Assembly (NCBI GenBank): GCA_028284945.1
Contig: JANQQJ010000024.1
Location: forward strand, 124,001 to 188,000
Length of the DNA stretch: 64,000 bases
Reading direction: 5' to 3'
DNA from: Alphaproteobacteria bacterium
GTDB lineage: Bacteria > Pseudomonadota > Alphaproteobacteria > SMXS01
Of this stretch, positions 8,516 through 17,296 are shown in pieces; the first letter of the stretch is position 1, and every line of letters starts with the position of its first letter. The position numbers and the translations under genes were made by a program. The notes beneath the pieces are model-generated. The model did not search any database. It saw only the letters and a program-made list of their open reading frames with translations, and was not told the origin of the DNA.

Positions 8516-9286
8516 GTGGCCAACGTCCTCTATGAAATTCGGGACCGGACAACAGTCGTCACAATCAACCGGCCGGACCGGCGCAATGCCGTAGACGTCG
8601 ATACAAAGGCTGAGCTGTACGATGCATTCCTGAAATTCGATCAGGATGATGATCTGGACGTTGCCATCCTGACGGGTGCAGGTGGTCATTTTTGTGCCGG
8701 TGCCGACCTGAGGGCCATGACCGAGGGGAAGCGAAAGTCCTACGACGAGACCGACCCGATGGGCCCAATGGGACCCAGCCGCATGCGGCTGTCCAAACCG
8801 GTGATCGCGGCCATCGAAGGCTATGCAGTGGCCGGCGGCGCAGAGCTTGCCTTGTGGTGTGACCTTCGAGTGATGGCGGAGGGGTCAATCTTCGGGATTT
8901 TCTGCCGCCGGTTTGGCGTGCCGCTCATTGACCTGGGCACCGTGCGGCTACCTAGGCTGATCGGCCACAGCCGCGCGATGGACCTGATCCTGACCGGACG
9001 GCCGGTCGAGGCAGAAGAGGCACTGCAATTCGGCATCGCCAACCGACTCGCGCCCAACGGTGAGGCGCTTGCCGTCGCGCTTGATCTTGCCAAACAGCTT
9101 TCTGCCTTTCCCCAAACCTGTATGCGCAACGACCGGCTATCGGCGCTCGATCAGTGGGGACTCAGCGAGCAGGACGCCATGGTGACCGAGTTCCGCAGAG
9201 GCATGGAGACCGTCCAGTCGGGTGAGACATTTGATGGCGCAGCACGGTTTACCGGCGGGGAAGGACGCGGCGGCACATTCTCTTAG
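8516..9286 (+). CDS. Enoyl-CoA hydratase/isomerase family protein (crotonase)
   Basis: 256 residues, crotonase fold. The oxyanion-hole segments GGHFCAGADLRAM and AVAGGAELALWCD are seen. It starts at GTG 8516, two bases after the SDR stop, so the pair is translationally coupled. In the second catalytic region (about 128-140, FCRRFGVPLID) the position where hydratases usually carry the second glutamate is not obviously acidic. It may therefore be an isomerase, a hydrolase or a specialised crotonase rather than a standard hydratase. Acts on a CoA thioester together with the preceding SDR. Confidence 0.88.
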   Translation: MANVLYEIRDRTTVVTINRPDRRNAVDVDTKAELYDAFLKFDQDDDLDVAILTGAGGHFCAGADLRAMTEGKRKSYDETDPMGPMGPSRMRLSKPVIAAIEGYAVAGGAELALWCDLRVMAEGSIFGIFCRRFGVPLIDLGTVRLPRLIGHSRAMDLILTGRPVEAEEALQFGIANRLAPNGEALAVALDLAKQLSAFPQTCMRNDRLSALDQWGLSEQDAMVTEFRRGMETVQSGETFDGAARFTGGEGRGGTFS

Positions 9287-9336
9287 GCGCGATCAGTGCG
9301 CCTTGACCAAAGGGCAGGCGGCGCGCTCATGCGCGC
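9286..9336 (+). terminator. Two short hairpins after the crotonase gene
   Basis: Directly at the stop codon GGCGC-7-GCGCC can form a small stem (9286-9302). A second stem GCGCGC-tcat-GCGCGC lies at 9321-9336. Neither is followed by a run of T, so rho-independent termination is possible but unproven. They separate the SDR-crotonase pair from the TetR promoter. Confidence 0.35.
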
Positions 9337-9343
9337 ACTCAAT

Positions 9344-9379
9344 TTGACAATAATTACTATTTGTATAGTATATACAAAT
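9344..9379 (+). promoter_or_regulatory. Promoter and perfect palindromic operator of the TetR-P450 operon
   Basis: TTGACA at 9344-9349 is a consensus -35. Sixteen bases later TAGTAT (9366-9371) is the likely -10. Overlaying the -10 is a perfect inverted repeat, ATTTGTATA-GTA-TATACAAAT (9359-9379), nine-base arms with a three-base centre. It sits in an AT-rich island in otherwise GC-rich DNA. Its place 25 bases upstream of the TetR start is the classical layout for autorepression by that regulator. Confidence 0.8.
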
Positions 9380-9404
9380 CAGGATATTTGTTAAATAAGG
9401 ATCA

Positions 9405-10013
9405 ATGTCGACACAGCTCGCAGCCACCGGCCCACGCCCCCGCGTATCGGATGAAGAAATCCTGCGCGCGACGCGGCGGTGCATCGACCGGTCTGGCCAT
9501 GACAAGTTCACGATGGCGGAGGTCGCGGCGGAAGCCGGCCTAACGCGGGTTCAGATCTACAACCGTTTCGGCTCACGCAACGACCTTTTGTTGGCGCTGC
9601 TTGTTGCGCATGCCCAAGCGTTCAATGTGCACCAGGCAAACGTGCTTGGCGATGCGCCTTCAGTGGCTCAAGCGATCGTTGACGGGATGTTGGCCGCGAT
9701 CAAAGCGGCCCAGTCAGACCGATACTTCGGCCTGCTTGTGCTGCCGGCCACCGGCGAAGGGGGTGCAGAGGGCGCGCCCGAAGCGGCCCTTGCGCTTAGC
9801 CGTGACCTTTGGGTGCCTGTCATCGAGCGCGGGTTAGCGTCCGGCGAGCTGGCGTCCGACCTCTCGCCCGCAGACATCGCCCGCTGGATAGGCCTGACCG
9901 AACTCAATCTGTTCAGCGCAACACGGACCTTCGGCCTGTCGCTGGCCGAGTGCGAGCAATACGTCCGGGCGTTCGTTGTTGCGCCCCTCTCGGCAAAGGA
10001 GCCACGGCCATGA
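9405..10013 (+). CDS. TetR/AcrR-family transcriptional regulator
   Basis: 202 residues. The N-terminal helix-turn-helix is seen at about 36-58 (FTMAEVAAEAGLTRVQIYNRF), followed by a divergent ligand-binding domain. The ATG at 9405 has AAGGA seven bases upstream. The palindrome at 9359-9379 is the probable operator. The stop overlaps the start of the following P450 gene (ATGA), so regulator and P450 form one transcript, and the P450 substrate or product is a plausible inducer. The same protein could also control the neighbouring SDR-crotonase or ligase operons, but I see no second copy of the operator there. Confidence 0.9.
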   Translation: MSTQLAATGPRPRVSDEEILRATRRCIDRSGHDKFTMAEVAAEAGLTRVQIYNRFGSRNDLLLALLVAHAQAFNVHQANVLGDAPSVAQAIVDGMLAAIKAAQSDRYFGLLVLPATGEGGAEGAPEAALALSRDLWVPVIERGLASGELASDLSPADIARWIGLTELNLFSATRTFGLSLAECEQYVRAFVVAPLSAKEPRP

Positions 10014-11218
10014 ACGTTGAAGCACCACTTGCATTCAACCCTATGGACCCTGATCTCGCCGCGAACCCCTACCCGGCATACAAAGAACTGCGCGAGGCGG
10101 ACCCGGTTCACCAGTCGCCACTAGGTTTCTGGGTGCTGACCCGCTATGCAGAAGTGGCCGTAGTGCTGGGCGATGCTGAAACCTATCAGCACTGTTATGC
10201 GCAAACGCAGCAGGCGCGGCTGGGCGATGCGGTCGCCGAAGAGCCCTATTTCTCGCGCTTCCAACGTATGATCTTTGTGATGGACCAGCCCCGCCACCCA
10301 GCGTTGCGCAAATATGTTCAGGGATCGCTCGTGCAACGCCTGCCAAGCACAAGGCGAAAGCTTCAGTCCATCGCCGAAGCGCTGCTAGACAAATACGCCG
10401 CGGAGCGGCGCATGGAGCTTATCGGCGATTTTGCGCTTCAGCTGCCCAAGTCAGCCATTGGCGATTTGCTCGGCGTGCCAGAAGAAGACCATGACAGCAT
10501 TGCCGAGTCGGCCGCAAAGCTCAGCCCCACCTTCGAATTCCTGCCGATGGGCGCTGAGACATTGGCAAGTGTGAACGAGTCCATATTGGTGCTCGAGGAC
10601 TATTTTCGCGACCTGTTGGCCCATAAGCGAAAGCACCCTGGCGAAGACCATTTGACCGACCTGCTGGCCGCCATCGATGCGCCCGACGGCATGACCGAGG
10701 ACGAAGCGATCTCTAACGCCATCCTGATGTATATAGCCGGGCACGACACCACGACCGGCGCCATCGGGATCGTGATGCTGTCGCTGCACCGCAATCCGGA
10801 TCAGTGGAAGCTGCTGACGGATGACCCCTCCCTCGCCCGATCTGCCGTTGACGAACTGCTACGCTATGACACGCCGGGCCAGGCCACCGCGCGGGTTGCC
10901 ATGCGCGATGTCGAGCTGGGTGGCAAGCAGGTCCCACAGGGCTCCATGATTCTGTTCTATATCGGCGCGGCCAACCACGACCCAGCAGTCTTCGAGAACC
11001 CGGATCAGCTAAACATTCTGGTCGGGAAACGCCGCCCGATTACCTTTGGCGGCGGGCCACACATCTGCGTCGGGCAATCGATCGCCAAGACCGAGATTCA
11101 GATCGCACTGGAAAACCTCGCGACGGGCTGCCCCGGCATGCAGCTCGAGACCCTCAATCCCGAGTTCCGGCCGACCAACCTGATGCGCTGTATCAAGTCG
11201 CTGAATGTGACGTGGTAG
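10010..11218 (+). CDS. Cytochrome P450
   Basis: 402 residues, a soluble bacterial class I P450. I-helix AGHDTTTG (243-250) with the acid-threonine pair, ExxR at E282-R285, and heme loop FGGGPHICVG with the proximal ligand Cys353. The ATG at 10010 overlaps the regulator stop and follows AAAGGAG. It needs an electron partner; none is adjacent, but a [2Fe-2S] ferredoxin (49987-50313) and a ferredoxin reductase (25451-26755) are in the window. The CYP family is not clear to me. A terpenoid, steroid or fatty-acid substrate is plausible given the nearby CoA ligase, dehydrogenase and epoxide hydrolase. Confidence 0.93.
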   Translation: MNVEAPLAFNPMDPDLAANPYPAYKELREADPVHQSPLGFWVLTRYAEVAVVLGDAETYQHCYAQTQQARLGDAVAEEPYFSRFQRMIFVMDQPRHPALRKYVQGSLVQRLPSTRRKLQSIAEALLDKYAAERRMELIGDFALQLPKSAIGDLLGVPEEDHDSIAESAAKLSPTFEFLPMGAETLASVNESILVLEDYFRDLLAHKRKHPGEDHLTDLLAAIDAPDGMTEDEAISNAILMYIAGHDTTTGAIGIVMLSLHRNPDQWKLLTDDPSLARSAVDELLRYDTPGQATARVAMRDVELGGKQVPQGSMILFYIGAANHDPAVFENPDQLNILVGKRRPITFGGGPHICVGQSIAKTEIQIALENLATGCPGMQLETLNPEFRPTNLMRCIKSLNVTW

Positions 11219-11227
11219 AGAAGGCCG

Positions 11228-13084
11228 CTAGTCGACCTCGATGACCCCGTCGGCCAGCGGTTCGGCGTAGAGCGCCTTTACGAGATCGGCGCGGTTCTCC
11301 AGCGTGGCACGCTGATTGACATAGCCCTTTTCGGTGATCTCGTGGCCTTCCATGGAAGGCGGCTCGGCCATCAACATCAGCCGGTGGATGCGCGTTGACG
11401 ACCCCGGCCATTCCTTGTTGTGGGCCTCCAGGCCCGCCTTGATGTGCGCCAGCACCTTTTCGTCGCTGAGCAGGTCTTCGATACCCAGATCGGCGCCGGC
11501 GATCTTCTTGCAGGCCTCCACATTGGGCCAGGCAAGCACCGCGACATAATCCTTGTCGTGGCCGCAGACGACGCAGTCCGCGATGGCGGGTGCGCAGGCA
11601 TTGTTAACCTGGACCCTGAGCGTCCCGACCGACACGAAGGTTCCGGACAGCAGCTTGAAGTCCTCCACCACCCGGCCATCGAAGATCAGCCCCTTGGTGA
11701 TGTCATCCTCATCGACGAGCTGAAGCGCATCACCGATCTTGTAGAAGCCTTCTTCGTCGAAGGCGTCGGCGGTCTTTTCCGGCATGCGGTAATAGCCGGT
11801 GAAGACGTTGTCGCCCTTGATCCGCACTTCGTATTTCGACCCGTTAGGCACCAGCTTGAAGGTGGTCCCGGGCAGCGGCAGGCCGACATTGCCGGTGCCC
11901 TCGATCGGCCAATGCAGGCTGGAGGCGACAGGCGCGGTTTCCGTCGAGCCGTAGCCGGTGCGGAACAGAATCCGGTGGCCGGTTTCCTTGACGGCCAGGT
12001 CCTGATAGCGCTGCCACACCTCATGCGGCATGCTCGCCCCGCCATAAGCCAGGCCTTTGAGCCGGCTGAAGAAGTTGCGGCGCAATTCCTCGTCTTCTTC
12101 GAGCGCATGGACGACCAGCGCATGGCCAGCAGCCACGTTCAGATATTCGGTTGGCGCGATGTCGCGCAGGTTGGCGATGGTGGTCTCGATCTGGCCTGGC
12201 AGCGGGCGGCCGTCATCGATGTAATACGACCCGCCCTGGCTCAGCACGCCGTGGAAATTCGAGTTGCCGCCATAGCAATGGTTCCATGGCAACCAATCGA
12301 GAATGACCGGCGGGTTTTCCGGATCGGGCGGAAACAAAATGTGCCCGGCCTTCATATTGGCGCACATCATCTTCTGGGTCTGCGGCACGGCCTTTGGCAT
12401 GCCGGTCGAGCCGGAGGTGAACAGATATTTGCCGACGGTTTCCGGCACCGTCGCGTTGAATGCCTCCATCACCGCATCGGTCGGTTCCGTGCCCATCAGA
12501 TCAGCAAAAGGCGTGCTCGCGATGGTGTTGGGCGGTAACTGATCGACCACGACCTCAACCCCGTCAAGATTGAGGCCTTCCAAGGCCTCGGCATAGGGCA
12601 TGCCTTGTTCCGCAAAAATCAGCTTCGGCTCAACCAGATCAAACACATGATGCAGCTTGGCGTGCGCACCGGGCATCAGCGAATAAGCGATTGCAACAGG
12701 CGCAGCAGGCACGCCGACCTGCATCGCGGCCATCACCAAAAGGGCGTGATTGATCGAATTCGCCGACAGGATCATCACCGGCGACGATTGATCGAGACCT
12801 CGGTCGAGCAGCGCCTGCGACAAGACGTTCACCTTTTTCAGCCCCTCGCCATAGGTCAACTCCGCCCAGGCGCCGGACGCATCCCGCTGGGCCATCCAGA
12901 CCCGGTCCGGCTCCCGCCCGGCCCACTGATGAAGATAGCTGACGATGTTGCACTCATACTCGCCCAGCGGATAGCCCGCCTCGACAATGATTTCGCCATT
13001 GTCACGCCGGGTCATGCTGGCGCGCGCTTCGGCATGATTGACCGGCAGAAAGGGTGCGCCGGCGGTTTCGATTACCTGATCCAT
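11228..13084 (-). CDS. Feruloyl-CoA-synthase-like acyl-CoA ligase
   Basis: 618 residues of the ANL family. The overall pattern (RTFLA-like block at 60-70, ILSANSINHALL, the SLMPGAHAKLHHV block) resembles feruloyl-CoA synthases. ATP-binding FTSGSTGMPKA (222-232), YGSTETAP and the GDALQLVDEDD region are present; the C-terminal lysine lies in EKGYVNQRA. It forms the CoA thioester of a carboxylic acid substrate. The start follows AAGGGGAAG and is two bases after the stop of the crotonase gene upstream. A synthase plus crotonase is how ferulate is turned into vanillin, but the acyl-CoA dehydrogenase in the same operon points to beta-oxidation, so the true substrate is open. Confidence 0.88.
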   Translation of the reverse strand: MDQVIETAGAPFLPVNHAEARASMTRRDNGEIIVEAGYPLGEYECNIVSYLHQWAGREPDRVWMAQRDASGAWAELTYGEGLKKVNVLSQALLDRGLDQSSPVMILSANSINHALLVMAAMQVGVPAAPVAIAYSLMPGAHAKLHHVFDLVEPKLIFAEQGMPYAEALEGLNLDGVEVVVDQLPPNTIASTPFADLMGTEPTDAVMEAFNATVPETVGKYLFTSGSTGMPKAVPQTQKMMCANMKAGHILFPPDPENPPVILDWLPWNHCYGGNSNFHGVLSQGGSYYIDDGRPLPGQIETTIANLRDIAPTEYLNVAAGHALVVHALEEDEELRRNFFSRLKGLAYGGASMPHEVWQRYQDLAVKETGHRILFRTGYGSTETAPVASSLHWPIEGTGNVGLPLPGTTFKLVPNGSKYEVRIKGDNVFTGYYRMPEKTADAFDEEGFYKIGDALQLVDEDDITKGLIFDGRVVEDFKLLSGTFVSVGTLRVQVNNACAPAIADCVVCGHDKDYVAVLAWPNVEACKKIAGADLGIEDLLSDEKVLAHIKAGLEAHNKEWPGSSTRIHRLMLMAEPPSMEGHEITEKGYVNQRATLENRADLVKALYAEPLADGVIEVD

Positions 13085-13086
13085 AT

Positions 13087-13893
13087 TTACTTCCCCTTGA
13101 AGGTCGGATCGCGTTTTTCCAGGAAGCTCGCGACGCCTTCTTTATGATCTTCCGTCTGGAAAAGTAGGCCGAGTGTGTGCGCAATCCAGCTGCCGATTTC
13201 CCGGTGCTCCCCATAGGTGGATTTGCGCAGGCCTTCTTTCAGGTGTTGAACCGCGAGCGGCGGGTTGTTCGCGATCTTGCCCGCCAGCGCCCAGGCTTCG
13301 TCCATTAGGCTCTCATGTGGCACGGTCTTGAGCACCAGGCCGATCTTTTCGGCCTGTGCTGCATCGATGACATCGCCGGTGAACAGCAGTTCGGCCGCCT
13401 TCTGTGCCCCAACCGCCAGCGGCAGCCGGGTGAGGCCGCCCAAATCGGTGATCAGCCCGCGCTTGACGAAGAGTTCGCCGAACTTGGCCTTATCCGAGGC
13501 GATTCGGAGGTCGGCCATCAGCGACAGGTCCATGCCCCAGCCCACTGCCGCGCCATTGACCGCAGCAATGACCGGTTTGCCGCACTCCAGAATGGCGCTG
13601 GCCGCAGGCGTGGGCACCGGCTTCACCTGGGTCAGCCGACTGACGCTGCCTTCACGCTCATCGCCCGCCATGATGGCGCGGACATCGTCGCCAGAGCAGA
13701 ACCCCGGATCGGCGCCGGTGATGATAACGCAGCGGACATCGGCATCGTCATGGGCGATGCGGAACGAACTTTCGAGCTCGTCATAGGCCCGGTGATTGAG
13801 CGCGTTATAGATTTCCGGCCGGTTGAGCGTGACGGTGGCCACATGATCCGCCACGTCATAGAGCGTGTGCACGAAGTCCGATGGTGCGAGCAT
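13087..13893 (-). CDS. Enoyl-CoA hydratase/isomerase family protein
   Basis: 268 residues with the crotonase oxyanion motifs ADPGFCSGDDVRAIM and AVNGAAVGWGMDLSLM, and FVKRGLITDLGGLTRLP where the active-site acid usually sits (Asp in TDLGG). Second gene of the leftward operon: acyl-CoA dehydrogenase, this gene, then the CoA ligase two bases downstream. It would hydrate the enoyl-CoA made by the dehydrogenase. It is not a close relative of the crotonase at 8516-9286. A repeat element fills the gap to the gene upstream. Confidence 0.9.
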   Translation of the reverse strand: MLAPSDFVHTLYDVADHVATVTLNRPEIYNALNHRAYDELESSFRIAHDDADVRCVIITGADPGFCSGDDVRAIMAGDEREGSVSRLTQVKPVPTPAASAILECGKPVIAAVNGAAVGWGMDLSLMADLRIASDKAKFGELFVKRGLITDLGGLTRLPLAVGAQKAAELLFTGDVIDAAQAEKIGLVLKTVPHESLMDEAWALAGKIANNPPLAVQHLKEGLRKSTYGEHREIGSWIAHTLGLLFQTEDHKEGVASFLEKRDPTFKGK

Positions 13894-13917
13894 CGCTGCC
13901 TCCCCAATATCCGTTCA

Positions 13918-14030
13918 TACTTCGAGACGCGCTTCGCGCTCCTCAGCACGAACGGTTAGTGCAAAAGCCGTTCGCCCTGAGGAGCCCGCCCAATACGCCC
14001 TATAGGGCAGATGGCGGGCGTCTCGAAGGG
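13918..14030. repeat. Dispersed palindromic intergenic repeat, copy 1
   Basis: Two half-elements face each other: CTTCGAGACGC..GCTCCTCAGCACGAACGG (13920-13955), then CCGTTCGCCCTGAGGAGC..GCGTCTCGAAGG (13968-14029). The arms are reverse complements, so the region can fold into a long hairpin. The same halves recur at 25268-25412 and 50336-50457. Here it lies inside an operon, between the acyl-CoA dehydrogenase and crotonase genes, where it could act on mRNA stability. Confidence 0.85.
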
Positions 14031-14058
14031 TCCCTGCCGAACGGCTTTGCTATGAGAC

Positions 14059-15333
14059 CTACTCCGCCGCCTTGGCAAAGGCGCGCTTGCGCGGGCCCTG
14101 GAAGCCGAACAGGTGGCCAGCCACCTTGCGGATCTGGATTTCCTCCGAGCCTTCGGTGATCCGGTAGCGGCGGTGATGACGGTAGATGTGCTCGAACGGC
14201 TTGTGCCTTGAATAGCCCATGCCGCCATGGGTCTGGATCGCGGTGTCAGCCGCGTTACAGGCCAGCCGGTTGCCCCGGTAGTTGCACATGGAGACCGCGT
14301 CAGAGACTTCCATGTGATTCTGCTTGTCGAGCTCCCAGGCGGTTTTGCGGACCAGCCACCGGACCATCTCTGCTTCGGTGTGCAGTTCAGCCAGGGGCCA
14401 CTGGATCGCCTGCTTGGTTGCGATGGGTTCGCCGAACACGCGCCGGTTCCGGGCATATTCGACGCTTTCATTGATGCAGTACTGGCCAACGCCGACGCCG
14501 GAGGCCGCCTGGCGGATTCGGTTTTCGTGGAGGAAGGTCTGTGCCACGGCTAGGCCCTGGCCTTCTTCACCAAAGATCGATGAGTGCGGCACACGGACGT
14601 CCCGCAATGTCACATGGGCGTGGTCGGTCGGCATGTTGAAGGTCCACATGAACTTCTCGACCTTGAAGCCTGGCGAATCGGTCGGCACAAAGAAGCAGGT
14701 GATGCCGTTGGCATCGCCGTCGCTGCCAGACGTACGCGCATAGATCATGTCGTGGGTCGCGGCATGCAGGCCGGTGTTCCACATCTTTTCGCCATTGATG
14801 ACCCACTCGTCGCCCTGGCGCACAGCAGTGGTTTCCATCCATGTAGCGTCTGAGCCGTGATCCGGTTCGGTCAGGCCGAAGGCGACACGCGCCTTGCCCT
14901 GGATCGACGGCTCGAGGAACTGTTCTTTGTGTTCGTCGCTGGCAAAGCGCATCAGCATATGGACGAAGGGGAAGTTGCCGACAATCGACGACTCGTTCTG
15001 AAGATCGTTGTGCAGGCCCAGGCCCTTGGCGGCGAGATGTTCGCGGATAATGGCCATGCCCAGATTGGTGCCGTCGTCGCCGCCCACTTCCTTGGGCAGC
15101 GCATAGCGGAGATGGCCAGCGGCATCGGCCCGGCGGCGCATCTCGCGCAACAGCTCTTCCCACTCTTCATTGGGCTGGCCGTCATTGTCCCAATCGGTGC
15201 GCGAATGCTCACGGCGATGGTCGAAGAAGCGTTCGTTATCGTCCTGCGCTTGAAGCGGCTTGATTTCCTTTTCGATAAACGCGTCGAGCGCGTCGAGCTT
15301 GGCCTGAATTTCGGCCGGAATGGTAAAATCCAT
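14059..15333 (-). CDS. Acyl-CoA dehydrogenase
   Basis: 424 residues, FAD-dependent, of the ACAD10/11-like branch. FAD and substrate motifs are visible (VAFGLTEPDHGSDATWMETTA, split by eye; RRVFGEPIATKQAIQWPLAE; IQTHGGMGYSRHKP). It oxidises an acyl-CoA to the enoyl-CoA and passes electrons to ETF. The start follows AGGGGAGACTAGAT. First gene of the leftward operon with a crotonase and a CoA ligase, driven by the promoter at 15390-15418. The substrate cannot be told from sequence. Confidence 0.93.
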   Translation of the reverse strand: MDFTIPAEIQAKLDALDAFIEKEIKPLQAQDDNERFFDHRREHSRTDWDNDGQPNEEWEELLREMRRRADAAGHLRYALPKEVGGDDGTNLGMAIIREHLAAKGLGLHNDLQNESSIVGNFPFVHMLMRFASDEHKEQFLEPSIQGKARVAFGLTEPDHGSDATWMETTAVRQGDEWVINGEKMWNTGLHAATHDMIYARTSGSDGDANGITCFFVPTDSPGFKVEKFMWTFNMPTDHAHVTLRDVRVPHSSIFGEEGQGLAVAQTFLHENRIRQAASGVGVGQYCINESVEYARNRRVFGEPIATKQAIQWPLAELHTEAEMVRWLVRKTAWELDKQNHMEVSDAVSMCNYRGNRLACNAADTAIQTHGGMGYSRHKPFEHIYRHHRRYRITEGSEEIQIRKVAGHLFGFQGPRKRAFAKAAE

Positions 15334-15389
15334 ATCTAGTCTCCCCTGATCCTGCAGTGACGGGCCCCTGACGCCCGGTATTGGTGCGC

Positions 15390-15418
15390 ACTATAAGCGG
15401 TCCCTTGAATGCTGTTAA
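15390..15418 (-). promoter_or_regulatory. Sigma-70-type promoter of the acyl-CoA dehydrogenase operon
   Basis: On the minus strand TTAACA (15418-15413), a 17-base spacer and TATAGT (15395-15390) form a near-consensus promoter, 57 bases before the dehydrogenase start. No operator palindrome was found around it. Confidence 0.6.
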
Positions 15419-15487
15419 CGGCAAAAGGCTAGTAGATGACGCATCTAAGTTTCGATGAGCGAGATCAATAGTCGGTTGCAAGCTTCG

Positions 15488-16666
15488 CTAACGCAGACCC
15501 CGGAACGTGGCACGCACATCGTCGATCACGGCCTGTGGGTTTTCCATCGGCACGAAGTGGCCCCCGCCCTTGTGCTCTTTGGAGTAAACCATATTGAACT
15601 GCTTCTCGGCTTCCTTGCCGAGACCGCGGCCGACATCGAATTCCAGATAGGTGGCGCCGGTAGGCGCCTTGACCAACGGCTCATTGTCATTGGCCCGGGA
15701 CCAGGGCCGTTTGCCCGCCTCGGCATAAAGCCGCATGGACGTGCCAATGGTCTTGGTGAACCAATAGATCATGGTGGTGGTCAGCAGAAAATCTTTCGAG
15801 AACACCGATTCCACATCGCCTTGGCAATGACTCCAGTTGTAACGGCGACGTACCAGCCAGGCGAGCAGGCCAACGGGCGAATCCTGCAACGCATAGGCCA
15901 GGGTCTGCGCATCCAGCATATGGACGGCCACATGGGCGGCGATGCGGTGCTGGACATCGACGATCCGCGCCCGGACATCATCGGGCGTGCCCTCCGGCAC
16001 CATGCGGCCCGCCGTCACGTCCCACGGCCGTTCATTGTTCCAGTGCGACAAGGTCGGCGTGCTGGTGAGGTGCAGCCCGATCAGGCTGTCCCAATATTTG
16101 TGACCGATCTGGGTGGTGGCAAAAGCGCCCCAGTCCCCGCCCTGCACCGCATAACGCTCAAAACCCAAGACGTCGGTCATCAGCTTATGCAGAATATCCG
16201 CCGCGACCCAGGAATTGACCCCGGGCGTGGTGAGCGGCGACGAAAACCCGAAGCCGGGCATGGAAACAATGTAAAGGTCGAACGCATCCGCCGGGTCGCC
16301 GCCATGTGCCGCAGGATCGGCCAGGGCGTCCATCACCTTATGATAGTCCCAGAACGTCCATGGCCAGCCATGGATCATCATCATCGGGATCGGGTTCGGC
16401 CCCTTACCAGGCACATGCATGTAGTGGACCGGCATGCCGTCGATCTGAACCCGGTAGTGATTGTTGGCGTTGATCTCGGCCTGCTGTGCCGGCCAGTCGA
16501 AGCCGTTCAGCCAATAATCGACAAGGCCGTGCAGATAGTCCCCATTGACGCCATAGCCCCAATCGTCATTGCCGAAGTCCTGCGCCCAGTTGGTGGACGT
16601 CAAGCGTTCCCGCAAATCATCGATCCCGGCCTGCGGAAACGACACGTCAAACTGTTCCGGCTGCAT
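15488..16666 (-). CDS. Epoxide hydrolase (alpha/beta hydrolase with epoxide-hydrolase N domain)
   Basis: 392 residues with the EHN N-terminal domain (about 1-110) and an alpha/beta-hydrolase core. Oxyanion-hole HGWP (99-102), nucleophile Asp178 in GGDWGA, and the base His370 in GGGHFVPME fit the juvenile-hormone/microsomal epoxide hydrolase group. It opens epoxides to diols. The start at 16666 has AGGGGAGA eight bases upstream; a longer frame to 16708 lacks a ribosome site. Same strand as, and just upstream of, the acyl-CoA dehydrogenase operon. A P450 nearby could supply the epoxide. Confidence 0.9.
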   Translation of the reverse strand: MQPEQFDVSFPQAGIDDLRERLTSTNWAQDFGNDDWGYGVNGDYLHGLVDYWLNGFDWPAQQAEINANNHYRVQIDGMPVHYMHVPGKGPNPIPMMMIHGWPWTFWDYHKVMDALADPAAHGGDPADAFDLYIVSMPGFGFSSPLTTPGVNSWVAADILHKLMTDVLGFERYAVQGGDWGAFATTQIGHKYWDSLIGLHLTSTPTLSHWNNERPWDVTAGRMVPEGTPDDVRARIVDVQHRIAAHVAVHMLDAQTLAYALQDSPVGLLAWLVRRRYNWSHCQGDVESVFSKDFLLTTTMIYWFTKTIGTSMRLYAEAGKRPWSRANDNEPLVKAPTGATYLEFDVGRGLGKEAEKQFNMVYSKEHKGGGHFVPMENPQAVIDDVRATFRGLR

Positions 16667-16723
16667 CCCCTGTCTCCCCTTTGAGCGATCACGCCCATGA
16701 GGATGCATGGAATGGCCAGCGCA

Positions 16724-16751
16724 GGCCAGTCCTGGTTGGCCAGTCCTGGTT
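16724..16751. repeat. Two tandem copies of a 14-base unit
   Basis: GGCCAGTCCTGGTT occurs twice in direct succession in the gap between the TPR gene and the epoxide hydrolase. It is a small slippage-type duplication with no assigned role. Confidence 0.7.
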
Positions 16752-16795
16752 GGAAAGAGGTTCTTGGAGCTAAGCTGACGGCCGTCGCGTTACCG

Positions 16796-17296
16796 TCACG
16801 ACGCGCTTGGCTTCGCCTGGTCCGTCGCCTGCTGGGTCTCTTGCAGCTTACGCTGCGCCAGCAAAAGATTGCCCATGATCAAATCATCAAACGGCTTGCC
16901 GCGCAGCGCTTTCTTATAAGTCGCCACCGCGGTCTGATAATCGCCGAGCATGAATTGGACCGTCGCGACATTGTTGAGCGCTTCGGGCATGCGGCTGTTG
17001 ATTTTCAGGGCCTTCTCGCAGTGTTCCATGGCCTGTTGATAGCGGCCGGTCTGCACGTCCGCGGAGCACAGATTGGTGTAGGCAGCGGCGATATCGGAAA
17101 TCGTCAGATCATCATCCAGCGCTTTACGGGTCAGCTTCACGCCTTCCTCGAACTTGCCGGCATCGATCAACGCCGCGCCATTGCGAATATCCTGGGAACT
17201 GTTGAGCCAGATCTTCTGACCCTGTGTGGGACGGTCGGTCGCCGCCGCGGGCAGCGCGATCAAGGCCGTCAGAATAAGTGCTGTGAGTGTTTTCAT
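16796..17296 (-). CDS. Exported TPR-repeat protein
   Basis: 166 residues. A signal peptide (about 1-19, LTALILTALIALPAAA) is followed by two to three tetratricopeptide repeats (about 55-150; AAYTNLCSADVQTGRYQQAM and ALNNVATVQFMLGDYQTAV). It probably serves as a periplasmic protein-binding scaffold. No ribosome site precedes the ATG. A TATACT -10 box ends six bases before it, which predicts a leaderless transcript. The partner is unknown. The neighbouring genes, divergent transporters, give no functional hint. Confidence 0.8.
   Translation of the reverse strand: MKTLTALILTALIALPAAATDRPTQGQKIWLNSSQDIRNGAALIDAGKFEEGVKLTRKALDDDLTISDIAAAYTNLCSADVQTGRYQQAMEHCEKALKINSRMPEALNNVATVQFMLGDYQTAVATYKKALRGKPFDDLIMGNLLLAQRKLQETQQATDQAKPSAS

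Noticed and set aside
11420-12538. Long open frame (372 codons) on the plus strand inside the CoA ligase gene
   Set aside because: It is fully antisense to a gene with clear ANL motifs, has no ribosome site and no recognisable domain. Long antisense frames are common in GC-rich DNA.
15455-16684. Long open frame (409 codons) on the plus strand across the epoxide hydrolase
   Set aside because: Antisense to an intact hydrolase with full catalytic motifs; composition reads as a shadow of that gene.
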